Source of the DNA: Gordionus sp. m RMFG-2023 | Taxonomy: Eukaryota > Nematomorpha > Gordioida > Chordodea > Parachordodidae | Assembly (NCBI RefSeq): GCF_954871325.1 | Contig: NC_088775.1 | Span: forward strand, 84,483,561 to 84,547,560 | Length of the DNA: 64,000 nucleotides | Direction: 5' to 3' | Shown: positions 45,601-57,406 of the stretch, piece by piece | Position numbering within the stretch: position 1 is the first letter of the stretch | Layout: each line of letters starts with the position of its first letter | Notes under the pieces: generated by a model | Told to the model about the DNA's origin: nothing | Database searches by the model: none | Seen by the model: only the letters and a program-made list of their open reading frames with translations | Program-made: the position numbers and the translations under genes

Positions 45601-46738
45601 TTATTTTTCCCAAAAATTTATAATATATTTTGCGGATTACGATTTCCAATAAGAATATGGCATTCTTGTTCCAATTCATTCATAGTATAATCATAATTTG
45701 TGTTTGTCATTTGTCACCGAAATGCTTACTTACTAACTTTGTTAGTAAATTTTTATTTGATATATCTTCCATAATTTAAGGATGAGTAATGGTTAAATGC
45801 TTTCAAGAATAATTTTTTATAAAAAAATTGTAGGCATGATAGATTAAAATTACAACGACAAATTAACAAAATTGATAGGAAATTGTAAATTAAAGATAAA
45901 GGACCAACCGAGCGCAAATTAGCATAATACATTAATACCGCCAAGTTGAGTACCTAACTCGAAGGATGATAAAAATCTAACGCTGAATTTATAGTAAACG
46001 CATGATGTTCAAGTTTCATTATTTAACGCTATCGAAACCACGCCTGATTCTTCATAGCATTGGCAATGACCAATTGAGCATTAATATTTTTGGGAATAAT
46101 GCAAAAAAATGGAGCCTTATTGTCATAACGCTCCTTATTAATAAACCTATTTGTTGGCTTGATTTTGTAAAAAACGTAGCACTGAATACCGGACGGTTTG
46201 AATATACCGCCTTTTACCATAAAATAGACCTAAGACTCTGCCTAGACTTCAGAGATATTAGTGTACAATTTTGTTCTGGGTACGATATTTTAATTTTTCA
46301 AATTGGGGGTCTAATAAAGAAACCAACACTTAGATAATATATGAAATAATATGGAAAATTAAATGGAGCTATAATTATCACTAACTATTAAATGGGTTTG
46401 TCTTACTTCTAAAAAAATAATCATCACATATTCGAGGTACAGAATAGAGGTCTACCATGGGCTAACCAACCCTACTACCCTTCAAAAAATTGTGCTTAAA
46501 ATATTAAATATTATCATTATCTTAATCGTTGGTTTGCTTCTTCATTTATTTTATTTTAATGTATTTTTTACCTAAATTTATTAAATATGTGATATTATAA
46601 AATAAATAAGGTTTTTTAATAAATACAATGTTTGTACTGCTTTTCATTAAATGGGGGTAATCCCTTGTTCTATATTCTTGAATGCGGCTCGTCCTGGAAA
46701 TAGAACGTCTCTAAATCTCTCATTATTGTATCTTCATT
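42625..46738. other. Spacer between the two ACSBG genes, left part
   Basis: No coding gene recognised. It contains the 3' flank of copy 1, a CAGTGGTGTAGCGAGG element-end-like word at 42,848, the CCCGTCAAGA-family repeat at about 43,938-44,325, and a GTTGTTAAACGGCTCG..GAGCCGATTTT repeat near 45,103-45,260 that resembles part of the 54.9 kb MITE. Confidence 0.5.
43938..44325. mobile_element. Non-autonomous element, CCCGTCAAGA family, with inner tandem repeats
   Basis: Left end CCCGTCAAGAATGATGGGAAATCAGAATC, right end, reversed, TCCATCAAGAATGACGGGGAATCATAAT: an inverted pair. Inside, about 33-bp units containing AAATTTCCCCTTTATTTGATGATGTATA repeat three to four times at 43,975-44,085. Inverted termini plus internal tandem repeats recall Helentron-derived HINE/DINE elements, but that assignment is only inference. 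Confidence 0.6.
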
Positions 46739-47432
46739 AGGGATGTACCGATATTTATCGGATCGGGCAGATATTTTACCCATTTTCCGAGCCGATAATA
46801 AATGGCGTTTTTTACAAAAATAAAATGTTAAAAATTTTTAAAAAAATTATATCTAAAATCATTTATTTTAATAAATAAAATCGAAATCCATTTTTATGTT
46901 TATTTAGTTCATTAATAAACATTCTGCCATATTGTTATTTTTTTGCTCATTCTGTTTATAAAAGTGTGCGATAATCTCTTCCGAATCAGTTTTTCTTTTT
47001 AGTGAAGCTGGTGATATTGACAGTTGCAATCGTCGCAGGCTGGCCCCTGATAACTTGGAAATTTTGGTATTTCTAAAAAGAAATCTTCGATAAATTAATG
47101 TTAAATATTATTTTATATATTTATTTCAAATTTCATATATATTTGTTTATTACTTATTATGTATATAGATTAATGTATTACTTATTATATAAAAGTGATT
47201 TAACAATAAAAATATTTTATTGAATTAAATATAAACTATAACTGATCATTATAATATATTTAAATGACATAAGTTTTGGTAGTTAGATTATAGATGTTAT
47301 ACTAATAAAAAGTATATTAAAAATTAAAACCATTCATAACTTTACAGAATACAAAATTAGATATGATATCGGATCGGTAATCGGCCGATATCAATTTAAT
47401 ATCTGGACAAAAAGGGATATCGGTACACCCCT
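46739..47432. mobile_element. MITE, AGGG(A/G)TGTACCGATA family, copy 2
   Basis: Ends AGGGATGTACCGATATTTATC and GATATCGGTACACCCCT. The interior is colinear with copy 1 (shared TAATAAACATTCTGCCATAT, CTGATAACTTGGAAATTTTG-like and CTAAAAAGAAATCTTCGATAAA stretches). It lies in the spacer between the ACSBG genes. Confidence 0.82.
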
Positions 47433-47955
47433 CATCTTAGTACTCGTATTTTGTAAGGTGGAAATGTTCCCCTATGGGGAAGATGCGGGAAATGTAATAA
47501 GAATAAGTGACTCCTTGTTCTGATTTAATTTGTGAGAGGAAATCATTTCCAAAATGCTTTAGCCCTTTAAGACATATTGAAAAAATTATCCTTTCATTTC
47601 CCCTCTCTTTTTGTTAATATAGTCAAAGGTTGCTAAAGAAGGTTAAATGTTTTCTAAACACCTCGGAAACTAATTTGAACACATTCTCTAATTGTCAAAA
47701 TGTTCCATTTTTAGGACCTAAAATTAGCAAGGGCTAGCTACACTACAGCTGGGTTGTACAATAATCTAAGTTTAACACAAAACAAAATCCCTTTGTTGTT
47801 ATTATCATAAGTTCTTTCTAAATAAATTATAACAAATTTTTATGTATCCTTAGAAAAGCTAATAAAATTATTGTTGATTAATAATTTATGCAGTAACATA
47901 TATATAAATCATCCACATCAAAAAGATTTTTTTAAAAATTCCTTTAAATTTTTAA
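47433..47955 (-). other. 3' flank of ACSBG copy 2
   Basis: About 520 bp downstream of the copy 2 stop codon. Presumed 3' UTR, no further coding signal. Confidence 0.4.
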
Positions 47956-50040
47956 TCATAATGAATTTTTATTTAAGTATTTATCACTGCTCCTTGGTGT
48001 ACCTAGATACATATAATCAATTATTTCACTGTATCGCTCTAATACAAGGGGTCTTTTTATCTTTAAGGTAGGACCCAATTCTCCTCCAATCACACTGAAA
48101 TCCCTAGGAAGAAGTGCCCATTTTCGTATGTGTCTAAATTTATCAGGATTCCTTTCGTTAACTTTATTTATAGCGATTTGAATTGCTTTATCAAGTTTGA
48201 CAGATTTTGATTTTAATAATTCATTTAATTTGGTTATATTATTATTCAGGCCTAAAATTGAGTTCAGCCAAGCTTGGGCCAAAGGTGTCAATTTGTCTAT
48301 GGGCATTAAAGTTTCATCCTCTTCCGTTTTAACGGTCAAAAGGGCGGCTAGATACTTTCGTTGATCGCCCAAAACCATCACGTTGCTGATGAAATCTTTT
48401 AATTCATCTTTTATAGCCTCTTCTATTTCATTTGGGGAAACGGATTCCCCTGTAGAGAGAATCATAATTTCCCTAATCCTTCCTTTAATAAAAACAAATG
48501 GTCCACCCGTTTCGGTTAATTCTAATTTGCCATAATCTCCCGCCCTGAACCAGCCATCTTGGGTAAATGCTTCATTTGTTTCTCTTTCTTTGTTAATGTA
48601 TCCCATAAATATATTTCTACCGCTTACGCAGAGTTCACCGGGAAAATCATCATATTGAGAACTTATCCTTACCTGAGTACCGATTAATGGAATTCCCGCA
48701 CTGCCGGCCCAATTATTTCCCGGTCCTGGATAGTTAATCGTACATGGACCACTGCATTCATTAAGCCCGTAAACTTCCATAACAGGAATATTGAATGAAT
48801 TTAAATATGAGAGAGTTTGCTGGGATAAAGCTGCCCCTGTGCTAACAAAATAGGTACAACGATCCAAACCTAAGGCCTTTCTTACTTTATTGAAAACTAA
48901 TACTTTTGCTAAACAATAAAAGCTAGGTAAAGGCTTGCCCTTCATTTCAGCAATTGATCCCTCCCATCCAATATCATTAGCCCAGTCAGTTATTGCCTTT
49001 TTTGCCCCTGACATTTTGTCACATAGTTCTTGCATTTTCTCTGCAATTTTTTCGTACACTTTCGGAACACCCACAAATAATGTTGGCCGGATCTGTTGAA
49101 GGTATTTAACAATCGTGCCTTTGTAAACATCGGGATGAGCGAAATACAAGGTATTCGCAGTATCCATAAATAGGTATATATCAACCATTTGAGCTGCTAC
49201 ATGGCCCAAGGGCAAATAACTTAGCATTATTTCTTCACAAGCTTTGTACTTTGTCATTTTAGCAACCTGCCTAGCTGTCCAAGTAATATTATCGTGACTT
49301 ATCATTACTCCTTTAGGGTTACCTGTTGTACCCGTAGTGTAGAGCAACGTGCAACACATATTAGCACGTAATGTATTTATTATCTTATCTAGATCATCGT
49401 CGTTTACTTTAGATGATAAATTAATAAAATCGTACCAAGAATAAATTTTAAATTTGTATTCTATTGTATCCGGCTTCAAATTTCCTTTATATTGAATGAC
49501 AGCTTTCAAGAACGGCAATTGATCCTGAATCGCAAAAATTTTTAACAGCTGAACCCGATTTTCGACGACTATTATATCTACTTTGCAATCACTTAAAATA
49601 TAAAGACAGGAATCGGGATCGTTAGTCGTATAGATACCGGTGGATATGCCTCCTGCGAATATAGCCCCGAAATTAGAGTAAAACCATTCAGGCGAATTAA
49701 ATCCGATTATTGCGACGGCATGTGTAGATTCCAATCCTAGGGATAAAAAGGCCCGAGCCACACGTCTACACATTTGATAATATTCCTTGTAAGTTACGGA
49801 TATCCATGGCTTATTTAAGGGCTCTTCGGAAATGGCGTTCTCATCTTTGGGTTCATCCCCGCTATTTTTGTATTTAAAAGCTATTATATCGGAAAACGAG
49901 TTTTGAACTTGAAAAAACCGTTCTGGAATAGTAACAGGCTTTAGTGAACCATCTCCGGTAGCGTCAAGCCTCAATATAACTGGGTCCTTTGGGTTATAAC
50001 AGACGTAGCTAGATGCGTCGGCCACATTATAACTATTCAT
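47956..50040 (-). CDS. ACSBG2: Long-chain fatty acid-CoA ligase, ACSBG (bubblegum) family, copy 2
   Basis: Same enzyme family and reaction as the gene at 40,537, with roughly 80% protein identity by eye. 694 residues, intronless. Start ATG at 50040 (MNSYNVADASSYVCYNPKDP); the frame also contains a GTG five codons upstream, but ATG matches the paralogue. P-loop YTTGTTGNPKG at 234-244 (Thr replaces the usual Ser of copy 1), LPLGHVAAQ, YGLNECSGP, GDYGKL, IKGRIREIMIL and GGELGPTLK are all present, so both copies look catalytically competent. The last 15 residues differ (GTPRSSDKYLNKNSL). The short stretch before the ATG (TGGTATTCG) is also shared with copy 1, so the duplication included some 5' sequence. 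Confidence 0.95.
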   Translation of the reverse strand: MNSYNVADASSYVCYNPKDPVILRLDATGDGSLKPVTIPERFFQVQNSFSDIIAFKYKNSGDEPKDENAISEEPLNKPWISVTYKEYYQMCRRVARAFLSLGLESTHAVAIIGFNSPEWFYSNFGAIFAGGISTGIYTTNDPDSCLYILSDCKVDIIVVENRVQLLKIFAIQDQLPFLKAVIQYKGNLKPDTIEYKFKIYSWYDFINLSSKVNDDDLDKIINTLRANMCCTLLYTTGTTGNPKGVMISHDNITWTARQVAKMTKYKACEEIMLSYLPLGHVAAQMVDIYLFMDTANTLYFAHPDVYKGTIVKYLQQIRPTLFVGVPKVYEKIAEKMQELCDKMSGAKKAITDWANDIGWEGSIAEMKGKPLPSFYCLAKVLVFNKVRKALGLDRCTYFVSTGAALSQQTLSYLNSFNIPVMEVYGLNECSGPCTINYPGPGNNWAGSAGIPLIGTQVRISSQYDDFPGELCVSGRNIFMGYINKERETNEAFTQDGWFRAGDYGKLELTETGGPFVFIKGRIREIMILSTGESVSPNEIEEAIKDELKDFISNVMVLGDQRKYLAALLTVKTEEDETLMPIDKLTPLAQAWLNSILGLNNNITKLNELLKSKSVKLDKAIQIAINKVNERNPDKFRHIRKWALLPRDFSVIGGELGPTLKIKRPLVLERYSEIIDYMYLGTPRSSDKYLNKNSL

Positions 50041-52211
50041 TTCAACGAATACCACTCTTGGAATAAGAATATTTTTTTTTATTGATATTAAATCAAAAAG
50101 GTAAGGGATTCAAATCATTATAGTTTTTTTAAAAATATATATAATAAGATTTATTCGATTCAATGCGTTTATAATCCATTATTATTTTTATCCTCTAACA
50201 ATCAGATTCGAAAACTAAATATTTTGATTAAATCTCATTCATATTTAAAACATTCTTTTAATTTTCTAAAGGAAATTATTTTGTAATTTTAATGCTCAAT
50301 ATGACAAAATCCATAACGAAAGTTACTTTTTATTTTAATTTTTAAATATATTTTCTCACAATCGAAAACTATACTCTCCTAATATGTTTATTTTGGACTT
50401 TTCTCAATTTTTTTTTAAAAAAAAAATTGCTCTAATAAGATTATAAGAAATATATTTTCGTTTTCTTAGGTTTATAATTATATAAGTAATAATAAGATAA
50501 TGATCAATAAATGGCGATCACCATCTTATCTTGGGATAAGTCGCTCTCTCTTGTATTTAATGCTTGCAAAACTTCTTAGAAATTGAGGATATCTTTATTT
50601 TTACCAAAATGTAACCCTACTTTTAATAAGTCACTTTATGGATAGTTCACTGTATATTTTATTTCACTGATTATTTTTACAATTTATATGTTTTATTGTC
50701 TTCAAAATTTCCTTTAAGTTCGAGAGATAACGGAATGGTCACCTGGCCGTCCTTTATAGATTTTATTAATTGGAAAGCGTGTACATGAAAGGAGTAACTA
50801 GCACAGCTGATTGAAAAAGCGGGAATACCTTTTAGAATATATATAAACAGCTGTCACGATATCATTATTCCGCTATATTTAAAAACCTATTGGCCTGATT
50901 TTGTAAATTATGCTGCACGCTTCTTTCTAGCGAATCGCGCTTCCCAAAAAATGCCGCATATGGGACAACTTATTTGATGTTCTCCTACTTATCCGGTAGT
51001 TCTTCCAATAAACAACAGGCCTACGCTTTACTGGGAACATGGCCTTCAGTCATAGTAAGCAATAACTCTATATTGTAAACCTCTCCTTTTACTATAACTA
51101 TTATATCTTTAAGGATTTTCTCCTATAATAAATATTCCCTCAAAATCTATTATCCTTTTAAGTTGATGTTACAGGTGGATATTCGAATTGTTCACTTTTG
51201 AATAAAATATTATAGCGATTCGCATGAGAATTAGGTTATATTTTATCAACTTTTGTCAAAAATGACTTCTTTTTTTTTACATAATTCAATATTTTATAAT
51301 TATATTATATCATTTATATTAAAAAATCCGAAATATTTATGAAATAACTCAAATTAGAAAGTAGGTTAACAATCCTATTGAAAACATTAGAAATTTGATT
51401 TTTAAAATTTCTCTCCTTGTAAAATTATAAAAAGTGGAGATAGATTATTCTAATTCTCAGGCAAAGAATTATCTTATTTTCCAAGTATAAGAGAGATAAG
51501 TTAGTTTTATAAAAAATTATTTTGTATAGGCTCCAGAATAGGTAGGGTACTGGTACAACAATTTGGGATTGAAAAAAATATAAAGTATTATTGATGTTTA
51601 TAACGATTTTATAGTTTTTTGATTATCTGCTAAAATTAATCAGATATTCAAAAATAAAAACTGATTCGTTACACCGGATTTTCTTGTTATTTTCATAATC
51701 AGAGGAGTTAAGAAAATTTTCTCCGAATCAACAAGAATGGTTTAGAACCGGGGTCATCTTAGCCTATTGAAAATTAATTAGTTCGTTATTTTATCTTTCT
51801 TTTTTACTCGAATAAGAATTGCCAAAAAAATAATAGATAATAAATTTAATTTTGAATTTTACGAATTATTCGTAATTACTTGTTAATTTTTTTTTAAATC
51901 GTAAACTTTATTAAATATAATAATTATATACATATATTGGTAATTGACCCTTTTTAAAAAAAAAAACTAAAGCCAGTTCTAAATTAAATATTTTCCTCTC
52001 TGTATAAAATTTATTAAAACTACCAAATGAAAACAATTGTAAATTGTAAGATTATGTTATGAAAAGGAAATTAAAGCGTCACTCTTTTACAATTTTGTGA
52101 GGTTTCAATTTTTTATAAACACCGATTACCAAAAATAGCTTATCTCTAAAAGAAATAAAATAATTAAGAAGACCTTAGGATGTATCATAGGTTTATTTAT
52201 TACTAAAGCCT
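50041..52211. other. Upstream flank of ACSBG copy 2 and unassigned DNA
   Basis: AT-rich. 50,740-51,060 is less AT-biased than its surroundings and holds a possible exon (separate entry). Nothing else is recognised. Confidence 0.5.
50931..51054 (+). CDS. Possible isolated coding exon, unknown gene
   Basis: A stretch of 124 bp with acceptor TTCTTTCTAG and donor GTAAGC, one base plus 41 open codons: ESRFPKNAAYGTTYLMFSYL then SGSSSNKQQAYALLGTWPSV. Base composition is closer to the coding regions than to the flanks. I recognise no family, and no neighbouring exon was found on either side, so it may be a decayed gene or chance. A second frame over the left half (YWPDFVNYAARFFLANRA) is also protein-like, which weakens the case for either. 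Confidence 0.25.
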
Positions 52212-52425
52212 CTGGGGTGTCACTAGTCTTTACAATCTCAGAGGGCTCAAAAAAATTTGAAATTATTTTCAAAATAACCATTTTTTCAAAATTTCCTTAT
52301 TTTTTGGCTAACATTTTCAAAATTATATTTGGTATAAAAAAAATTCAAAATTTAGAAGGTGGCTCTTCAAAATTTTCAGGGGGCTCGAGCCCCTGCTCCC
52401 TCTTCCCTGCCTAGTGATGCTACTG
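52212..52425. mobile_element. MITE with GTGTCACTAG / CTAGTGATGC ends
   Basis: About 214 bp. The left end CTGGGGTGTCACTAGTCTTTACAA and the right end, reversed, CAGTAGCATCACTAGGCAGGG are imperfect inverted repeats. The interior has repeated TTTTCAAAATT(A/T)CC and a GGGGGCTCGAGCCCC palindrome. A relative lies at 22,648-22,806. Confidence 0.6.
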
Positions 52426-54804
52426 AATAACCTGCTACTTAGTATCTGCTAAATAGTCTAAAAAGCAAAAATATTAAAAAAGGAAGAAAAAAAACAAATA
52501 CTTTAAAAAATAACATCTAAATCTAAGGGTGTCCTAATCAAATTTTTTTTAGCCTATATTAAAAAGCAAATAAGTATCAAAAATTAAGTCGGCAAACAAA
52601 AAATTGTGTACCAAAATATAAAAGTATTAGTTTTTTTAGAGAAAAATAATCAAATTATTCGGTATTCATAATACGAATAACAAATTATTCGATTCTTACG
52701 ATTATTTGGTACAAAAACAAATAATGAATTTTTTTAAATTATTTGATTTGAATATTTCAACTGTTTTATATAAATTTAATTATTAGATATTATGATTGAA
52801 GGTGCTAGCCACCCAAGTTATGCTTATGTTCTCAGCTATAAAATTTTATTCTTTCTCTTTATAGATAAAAATTTGCCAGACTCTTTCTTTCTAAACTATA
52901 TTTAAGATAAATAAAAAATGGTGAAACCCTCTTGAGTGTAAAGAACGATAACTCACAAGAAGCCATTGATGCCCCCATGGATAATAACTGTTAACATATA
53001 TGTAATTCTTTATAATGCAATATATACTTTTTAATACATAATAATTTAAAAATCATATGTTTCTGCTAAATCAGTCGCTAATATTTCCTTTGTGATTTTT
53101 ATTTCATGATGCTATATTTGAATATTAAGGTTTAATAAGAAATGATTGGAGCCATTTTATCTACAATTAAATAATCTGGGTCCAGGGGGGACAATGTATT
53201 AAAACAAAATATAAGGTTATGAAATAATCATCGTCAGCAAATATTTTTAAAAAAGTACAACAAAATAATCATTCCATAGTAATTTCCTTTTAAAAAACTT
53301 TAAATGGAGTCCTTTTCACAATCAAATTTTAATTTGGGAGCAACCATACATAAAAATTCGGGGATCAGATCGAATTTTGATATAAAGATATTCAGCCTCA
53401 ATCTTTATCAGGTAGAATGAATTTTCACCTCTTTTAATGATTAATTTGAAGATGCTTATTTAATGAATCATTTGTTAATAATATTTCATAAATTACAACA
53501 GCCAATATAATTTATATTTATGCACCGAGAAAAAAGAACAGTGGCTACGCCTAAATAATGAGTGAAAACTTTGTAGTTAAGAGTTCTATTAGAAAAGTAA
53601 AATATTCACAAATAGTATAAAAATTTTATAAATGATATGAGATGTTGCCAAATGACCAGTCCATCTACCCCTTGTCTAAAAGTTTTTTAAGAGCATGGCT
53701 TGTATATTTACAAGATACTTTTAAACGCCTAAAGAAAATATACAATTCGTTTGCTAAATTGTAAAAATAACAGAAATTATGTTATACCTATTATTAACAA
53801 AATGCAATTGTAATTGAACAATATACACCTTTTTATTAATTTTTTGCTGAATCATACGCCTGGCTTATTATATTAGATGAATTAGTCTTTAAATCAATAT
53901 TGTTTTAAAATACAATTTGTAATGCTTATAGACTTTCTAAATCAATCATTACTATTAAATTCTCTTGGATATTTTCACAATTATATACCGGATAATCAAA
54001 CTGAAATTTTCACAACCTGCTGGATCTTTTGCCTCATTAGCCAAGACGAAAAACGGCATCTCACTTTTTATAATTTGATATAGATTCCAGCTTCATTTTG
54101 AATTTGAGGTGATGTGTATTGAATATTTTTTGGTATCGATTTTATAATTTTTTATCTTTTTTGGCAGGTATATATGAAAATATTGCAATAAAAAGTCCTG
54201 AAGAATAATTATTTAATCTTCATCATCTGTTATTATAGTGGAACCACGAAAAAAGAAAAATCAAATATCGATTATGGTCACTTGATGGTTCATCAAAAGT
54301 GTACATATTTCTGTATCATTTTTTATAACACTATTTTTAACTTTGAAATGTTTTATCAGCCATATCTTTCTAACAATCATTATTTTTTATTTAGATTTAA
54401 TGGTTTAGGGATTGAATATTTAATAATTAAATTTTGTTTTAATTTTGAGGCCGGAAGTATTTTTGTAGTTCATTTGTTCTGGGGTCCTAAAAAATTTGGA
54501 GGCAATGCTTGGAAGCCTAAAAAATTTGTTTTGAGAGGGGGGATTTTTGCACATATCATTTCAAATCGGTTTTTAGAGATTCATACGGATATTATTTTTT
54601 TAAAAAACCCCTCTGTTCGTTTCGTATCCTTGATTGTGGTTCTCTAGCAGTGAACATCATCTATCATCATAACTGTAAGGGATTTATGGTTCAACTTAAG
54701 TAAATTGTCGTCACAACAGCTGCATTATTTAAATTTATAATTACATGGCCTGCCAGATTTTAGGTTATTAATATAAAATCATTTGATATTTTTTATTAAA
54801 AACA
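52426..54804. other. Intergenic, no gene recognised
   Basis: AT-rich. A 121-codon open frame at 54,282-54,647 on the plus strand has a Phe/Ile-rich composition without any recognised motif and is not called. Confidence 0.5.
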
Positions 54805-55464
54805 AGGGGTGTACCGAATCACTTTTTGGAGGCCAATTCTATATTAAATAGACATCGACCGATTACCGATCCAATATCATATCTGATTTTTTTATTTTAC
54901 AAATATACTACTCGTATTAATTTTTAATGCATACATCTAATGTTGCAAAATAGCTCCATTTGAGTTTTTAAAAAGGGTTAACTCAGTATTTTATCCATAA
55001 AAATATTACGCAAGCCTGAAGATTTTGCTCATAAGTGAAACAAAGGTTTCATTTCTGGCTAAATATTGATTAAGCCGGGTTTAAAAGGCTCAAATGGAAT
55101 GATTTTGCATCACTACATAATCTACTCATCACATATACTCTTTAATAGTATAACATCTATAATTTAACTATACCATAACATAAATTATTTAAATATATTA
55201 TAATATCGGTTATAGTTTATATTCATGAATATAAAAGTATATAAAAATTTTTATTGATAAATCACTTATTTATATATTAACATTAATCTATTTACATAAT
55301 AAGTAATAAACAAATGTTTATGAAATTTAAAATAAATTTTTGAAAAAATTATGAACCCATTTTATACGATCGGAAAATTTTTATAATAACGGTCGATAAC
55401 CGATATTTTAAAATGATGAAATATCGGCCCGGTCTGATTCGATAAAAAATAACGGTACACCCCT
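54805..55464. mobile_element. MITE, AGGG(A/G)TGTACCGATA family, copy 3 (inverted, with nested insertion)
   Basis: Ends AGGGGTGTACCGAATCAC and AACGGTACACCCCT, with GGCCAATTCTATATTAAAT and GATATTTTAAAATGATGAAATATCGGCC subterminal parts; it runs opposite to copies 1 and 2. Its interior is interrupted by a different short element at about 54,942-55,116. Confidence 0.75.
54942..55116. mobile_element. Short MITE nested in the 54.8 kb MITE
   Basis: Left end TGTTGCAAAATAGCTCCATTTGAG; right end, reversed, GATGCAAAATCATTCCATTTGAG: clear inverted ends around 175 bp. A related sequence occurs near 45,103-45,260 (shared GGTTAACTCAATATTTTAGCC-type words). Confidence 0.7.
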
Positions 55465-56133
55465 ATTTTTCTAATATATCTTAACCGTAACTCATCTCTC
55501 TCAAACCTTTATTTGACATTAAATCCCATATCTTTCAAACCTTTATATCCTACCTCTATAGTTCGGATATCGGTTTAATTTTAATTATATTTCTATCCAA
55601 TTTTAAAAAAACTCTCCTTCAATTGCAATTTTCTCTCTAACCAAAGGTGGGGTTCTTGGACAGTAAAAAAAACATTTACCCATAGTTTTTGTGTTTGTAT
55701 TTTTTGTTGTAAAAATAATTAGTTTTAAGATTATAAAAAGATAATAATGAATAACTGGGATTAATTATTTTTTTTTAAAAAAAAATACAATATAAAGTAT
55801 ACAATATATGTGTTAATTATTATTTATCTAATTGAACTTTATCACACAAAGAAAAATGAAATTGTATATAATAATAAATATATTTTATAAAAAAAAAATT
55901 ATTACAAATAGATTAGTTATTGGATGATTTATAAAAAAATATAATAAATTTAAAAAAAAAATTCCCATTTTCCAAGAGGAGCCGATTTACGCATGAACGA
56001 TTTTATTACCAATTTTTGTAGTGTCGTTTATAAAAAAAAATATATAGTAGTTTAACGCCATCTTTGGTTAGTTCCGTTTAATGGTATTCGAACACGTATA
56101 TTTTCCCCATCGCAATGATTGCCCACTTATAAA
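55465..56133 (-). other. 3' flank of the OSR1/SPAK gene
   Basis: About 670 bp downstream of the stop codon, strongly A/T-rich. Presumed 3' UTR and intergenic sequence. Confidence 0.4.
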
Positions 56134-56632
56134 TCACGCGCGATTATCGCCAGCGTAATTTTCGAGCTTCACGTCGGGCCCGGAGCTCTCGCTCCGAGTT
56201 TCTATAGAATTACTTGCCAAGTAACGATTTCTGTAATGGTGGTGGTGATTTGACTCGTCTGTTTCAACCTCGTTCAATCGTTCCAAAGGGATAATCTTTT
56301 CTCGTTCACCGGCGGATGAGACACTTATAAGTGTCAGCTGGGCGAACCCTATCAAAGATTTTTTATCCGGGGATTCTGTGATAGCACTATTCTGCGGAGC
56401 GGGAGAGGAATGAATAATAAAAATGATTGTTACATGAAACATAAAAGTAAATTTTTTCTTATCATTCTTTCATTTAAGAAAAAACGATGACTCACCAAGG
56501 AAAATACTAAAGAAGCACCTTCTTGATAAGGGGTACGTGTAACTTTGCTCAAATTTTCGGCTACTGTTTCAACGTCCGCCTCTTCTATTAAACCGGCACC
56601 TAATAATTCTTGGGCGACTCCTTCGTCGGTAT
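56134..56632 (-). CDS. OXSR1: OSR1/SPAK (Fray) Ste20-type kinase, last two exons (partial)
   Basis: Two exons, 56632-56496 and 56391-56134, joined by a short intron (donor GTGAGT, acceptor CCGCAG; phase 0). They encode the conserved C-terminal (CCT/OSR1_C) domain that in OSR1/SPAK binds RFx(V/I) peptides of WNK kinases and of cation-chloride cotransporters. DTDEGVAQELLGAGLIEEAD and VAENLSKV match the family DTAxGVSQELxxAGLVDGxD and VAANLQKI; after the junction, DKKSLIGFAQLTLIS matches DxxKLIGFAQLSIS, where vertebrate OSR1 ends. Here the protein continues for some 60 residues (SSAGEREKIIPLERL.., a His run, a Ser/Asp-rich end) to TGA at 56,134. The kinase domain exons lie beyond the right edge, since the upstream intron extends past 64,000. 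OSR1 versus SPAK cannot be separated; invertebrates usually have one. Confidence 0.85.
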
Positions 56633-57406
56633 CTTGTGTAAAAATAAAAATAATAAAATATTTAAAGGATCGATTTATAAAAAATATATAAGAGTTCGGA
56701 AGGATCAAGATTAAAAATAATATAGTTTTCTATTATTATTTCAATATATCCTATAATGAACAAAATTTTTTGACCAGTTGAGGCATTTATATTACTGAAT
56801 CTTTTTCTATATTAGTTCGCGCTATACATTGGCGTACGCAGCGGGGGGGGGGCAGGAAGACAAATCCCCCCCCCCCCCCAAAGCCAAAAAATGCTGCCGG
56901 ATATATTTTTCAAAAAAATTATTGTCTATATATTAATATTATTTTTATTATCTTTATTCATATATCTTTCGTTCAAATATATATTTAATTACATTTATTT
57001 ATCACAATCATTTACGAAGTTATTTTATCAATTAATTTCAATTTCAAGTTTTCCTTGGTAATATTTATCTCCTATTTTCAAATTTTTACCGGCAAAATAT
57101 TTATCTACCATTTTTTTCTAGTCAAATAATAATTATGGACATAAGAAATTTTTTTAAAAACACGAATGATGATAAAAATTCTAGTCATCTTCATCTTATA
57201 AAAAAGCAAAAAGGTATGAATAATTTTATAACATATTTTTATTATTTACTTTTAGTAATTAAAACCCCTGCCATAATAAATACAAATAATGAAATAATTG
57301 TTGGAAGAATAATTGAGAGTCAGGATATAGAGCCAAAGCCATCAAAAGGTTATTCTAAATAAAGATTTTGGCTTTTTAAAAATAATTTTAATGAATTATA
57401 CTCATA

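Noticed and set aside
54282-54647. Plus-strand 121-codon open frame
   Set aside because: Phe/Ile/Lys-biased composition as expected from AT-rich DNA, no recognisable motif, no splice context.
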